The notes under the pieces are model-generated. The model was not told the origin of the DNA and made no database searches. It worked only from the letters and a program-made list of their open reading frames with translations. Both the position numbers and the translations under genes were made by a program. DNA of 5,919 nt from CAZBBC01 sp964489835. Lineage in GTDB: Bacteria; Calditrichota; Calditrichia; JAJRVZ01. The DNA lies in NCBI GenBank assembly GCA_964489835.1, contig CAZBBC010000213.1, positions 1 through 5,919 on the forward strand, read 5' to 3'. Of the stretch, positions 5,506-5,919 are shown in pieces (within the stretch, counting starts at the first letter, position 1; each line of letters opens with the position of its first letter).

Positions 5506-5919
5506 ATGAATTATTACAGGAAAATGATGCTTAATATTGGCATAGTAATATCAGTAATCCTGTTATTTTATACTTGCAAGAACAGCCTTACTGATCCGCA
5601 AGAAGGGCATGCAGAGGGGCGCATTTTATTTACTAAGTTTGCCATCGCCAACACTACAACTGAAATTTGCTCTATAAAACCTGATGGCTCGGATCTTCAA
5701 ATAATAGCAAGCCATAATTATGAGGGAGAATATTTAGTTGAGGCATATTACGATGCCACATGGTCACCCGATAAGAGTTATATCGCAATAGAAGGTGGAC
5801 CGGCAGAATCACTCGAATATCATCCGATTTGGCTGATGGATAATCAGGGAAATTTGCTTTATAGGATTACCTGGAATGGGTACAGCCCAAATTGGTCCAG
5901 TGATGGAAGTGAAATTCTG
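5506..5919 (+). CDS. Lipoprotein with TolB-like beta-propeller repeats, 3' end missing
   Basis: 138 codons are present and the frame is still open at the window edge. Residues 1-8 carry a short basic segment (Arg5, Lys6), and residues 9-22 are strongly hydrophobic. FYTC ends at Cys24, read here as a lipidation site; Phe-Tyr-Thr before the cysteine is not the classic lipobox, so export is likelier than the exact cleavage site. From residue 37 the sequence has propeller features: ILFTKF, ICSIKPDGSDLQ, ATWSPDKSYIAI (about 84-95), IWLMDNQGNLL and PNWSSDGSEIL (128-138). The WSPD/WSSDG motifs recur in PD40/TolB-type blades. The mature protein probably sits in the cell envelope and folds as a propeller. 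Its ligand is unknown. I cannot assign a gene name, and a link to hydroxyproline metabolism is not shown. Confidence 0.8.
   Translation, partial: MNYYRKMMLNIGIVISVILLFYTCKNSLTDPQEGHAEGRILFTKFAIANTTTEICSIKPDGSDLQIIASHNYEGEYLVEAYYDATWSPDKSYIAIEGGPAESLEYHPIWLMDNQGNLLYRITWNGYSPNWSSDGSEIL

Noticed and set aside
5502..5534. Short frame from ATG 5502
   Set aside because: It stops after ten codons and is too close to AGGAGG; the frame from 5506 stays open to the edge and encodes a credible lipoprotein.

Overview
The window looks like chromosomal DNA of an uncultured or poorly described anaerobic bacterium. Anaerobic life is inferred from a glycyl-radical enzyme with its activator, because such enzymes are destroyed by oxygen. 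The moderately AT-rich composition, the many short AT-rich intergenic repeats, and a lipoprotein with a loose lipobox and TolB-like propeller motifs suggest an FCB-type or candidate-phylum lineage (for example KSB1, Calditrichota, Marinimicrobia or Cloacimonadota). That placement is an impression, not a demonstration. Good Shine-Dalgarno sequences precede hypD and the lipoprotein.

Layout. Positions 1-281 hold no gene. They contain a perfect heptamer array (1-61), a 50-base AT-rich flank (62-111) and three higher-order units built on the inverted heptamer (102-264). Positions 282-1568 (minus strand) encode the tRNA methylthiotransferase MtaB, probably starting at a TTG. Positions 1569-2007 are the divergent intergenic region. 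It contains a second heptamer array (1641-1698) with the same 50-base flank (1699-1748), a foldable segment of about 100 bases (1748-1846), ATTCC-rich repeat sequence and a small dyad (1976-1989). Positions 2008-5170 (plus strand) are a tight two-gene operon: a compact glycyl-radical activase, then a 786-residue glycyl-radical enzyme. The enzyme matches trans-4-hydroxy-L-proline dehydratase (HypD) at every active-site position I can recall. Positions 5171-5505 are intergenic, with another ATTCC-type repeat and a weak hairpin. A lipoprotein with beta-propeller motifs starts at 5506 and runs off the right edge.

Function. The activase would use S-adenosylmethionine and a [4Fe-4S] cluster to place a radical on Gly762 of HypD. 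HypD would then dehydrate trans-4-hydroxy-L-proline, an abundant residue of collagen and plant cell-wall protein, to pyrroline-5-carboxylate. No pyrroline-5-carboxylate reductase (proC) is visible here, so the next step must be encoded elsewhere. MtaB is a housekeeping tRNA-modification gene and is probably not functionally linked.

The most unusual content is the composite repeat. Two directly oriented copies flank mtaB, and one appears to be interrupted by the foldable segment. I saw no CRISPR array, rRNA, tRNA or complete insertion sequence.
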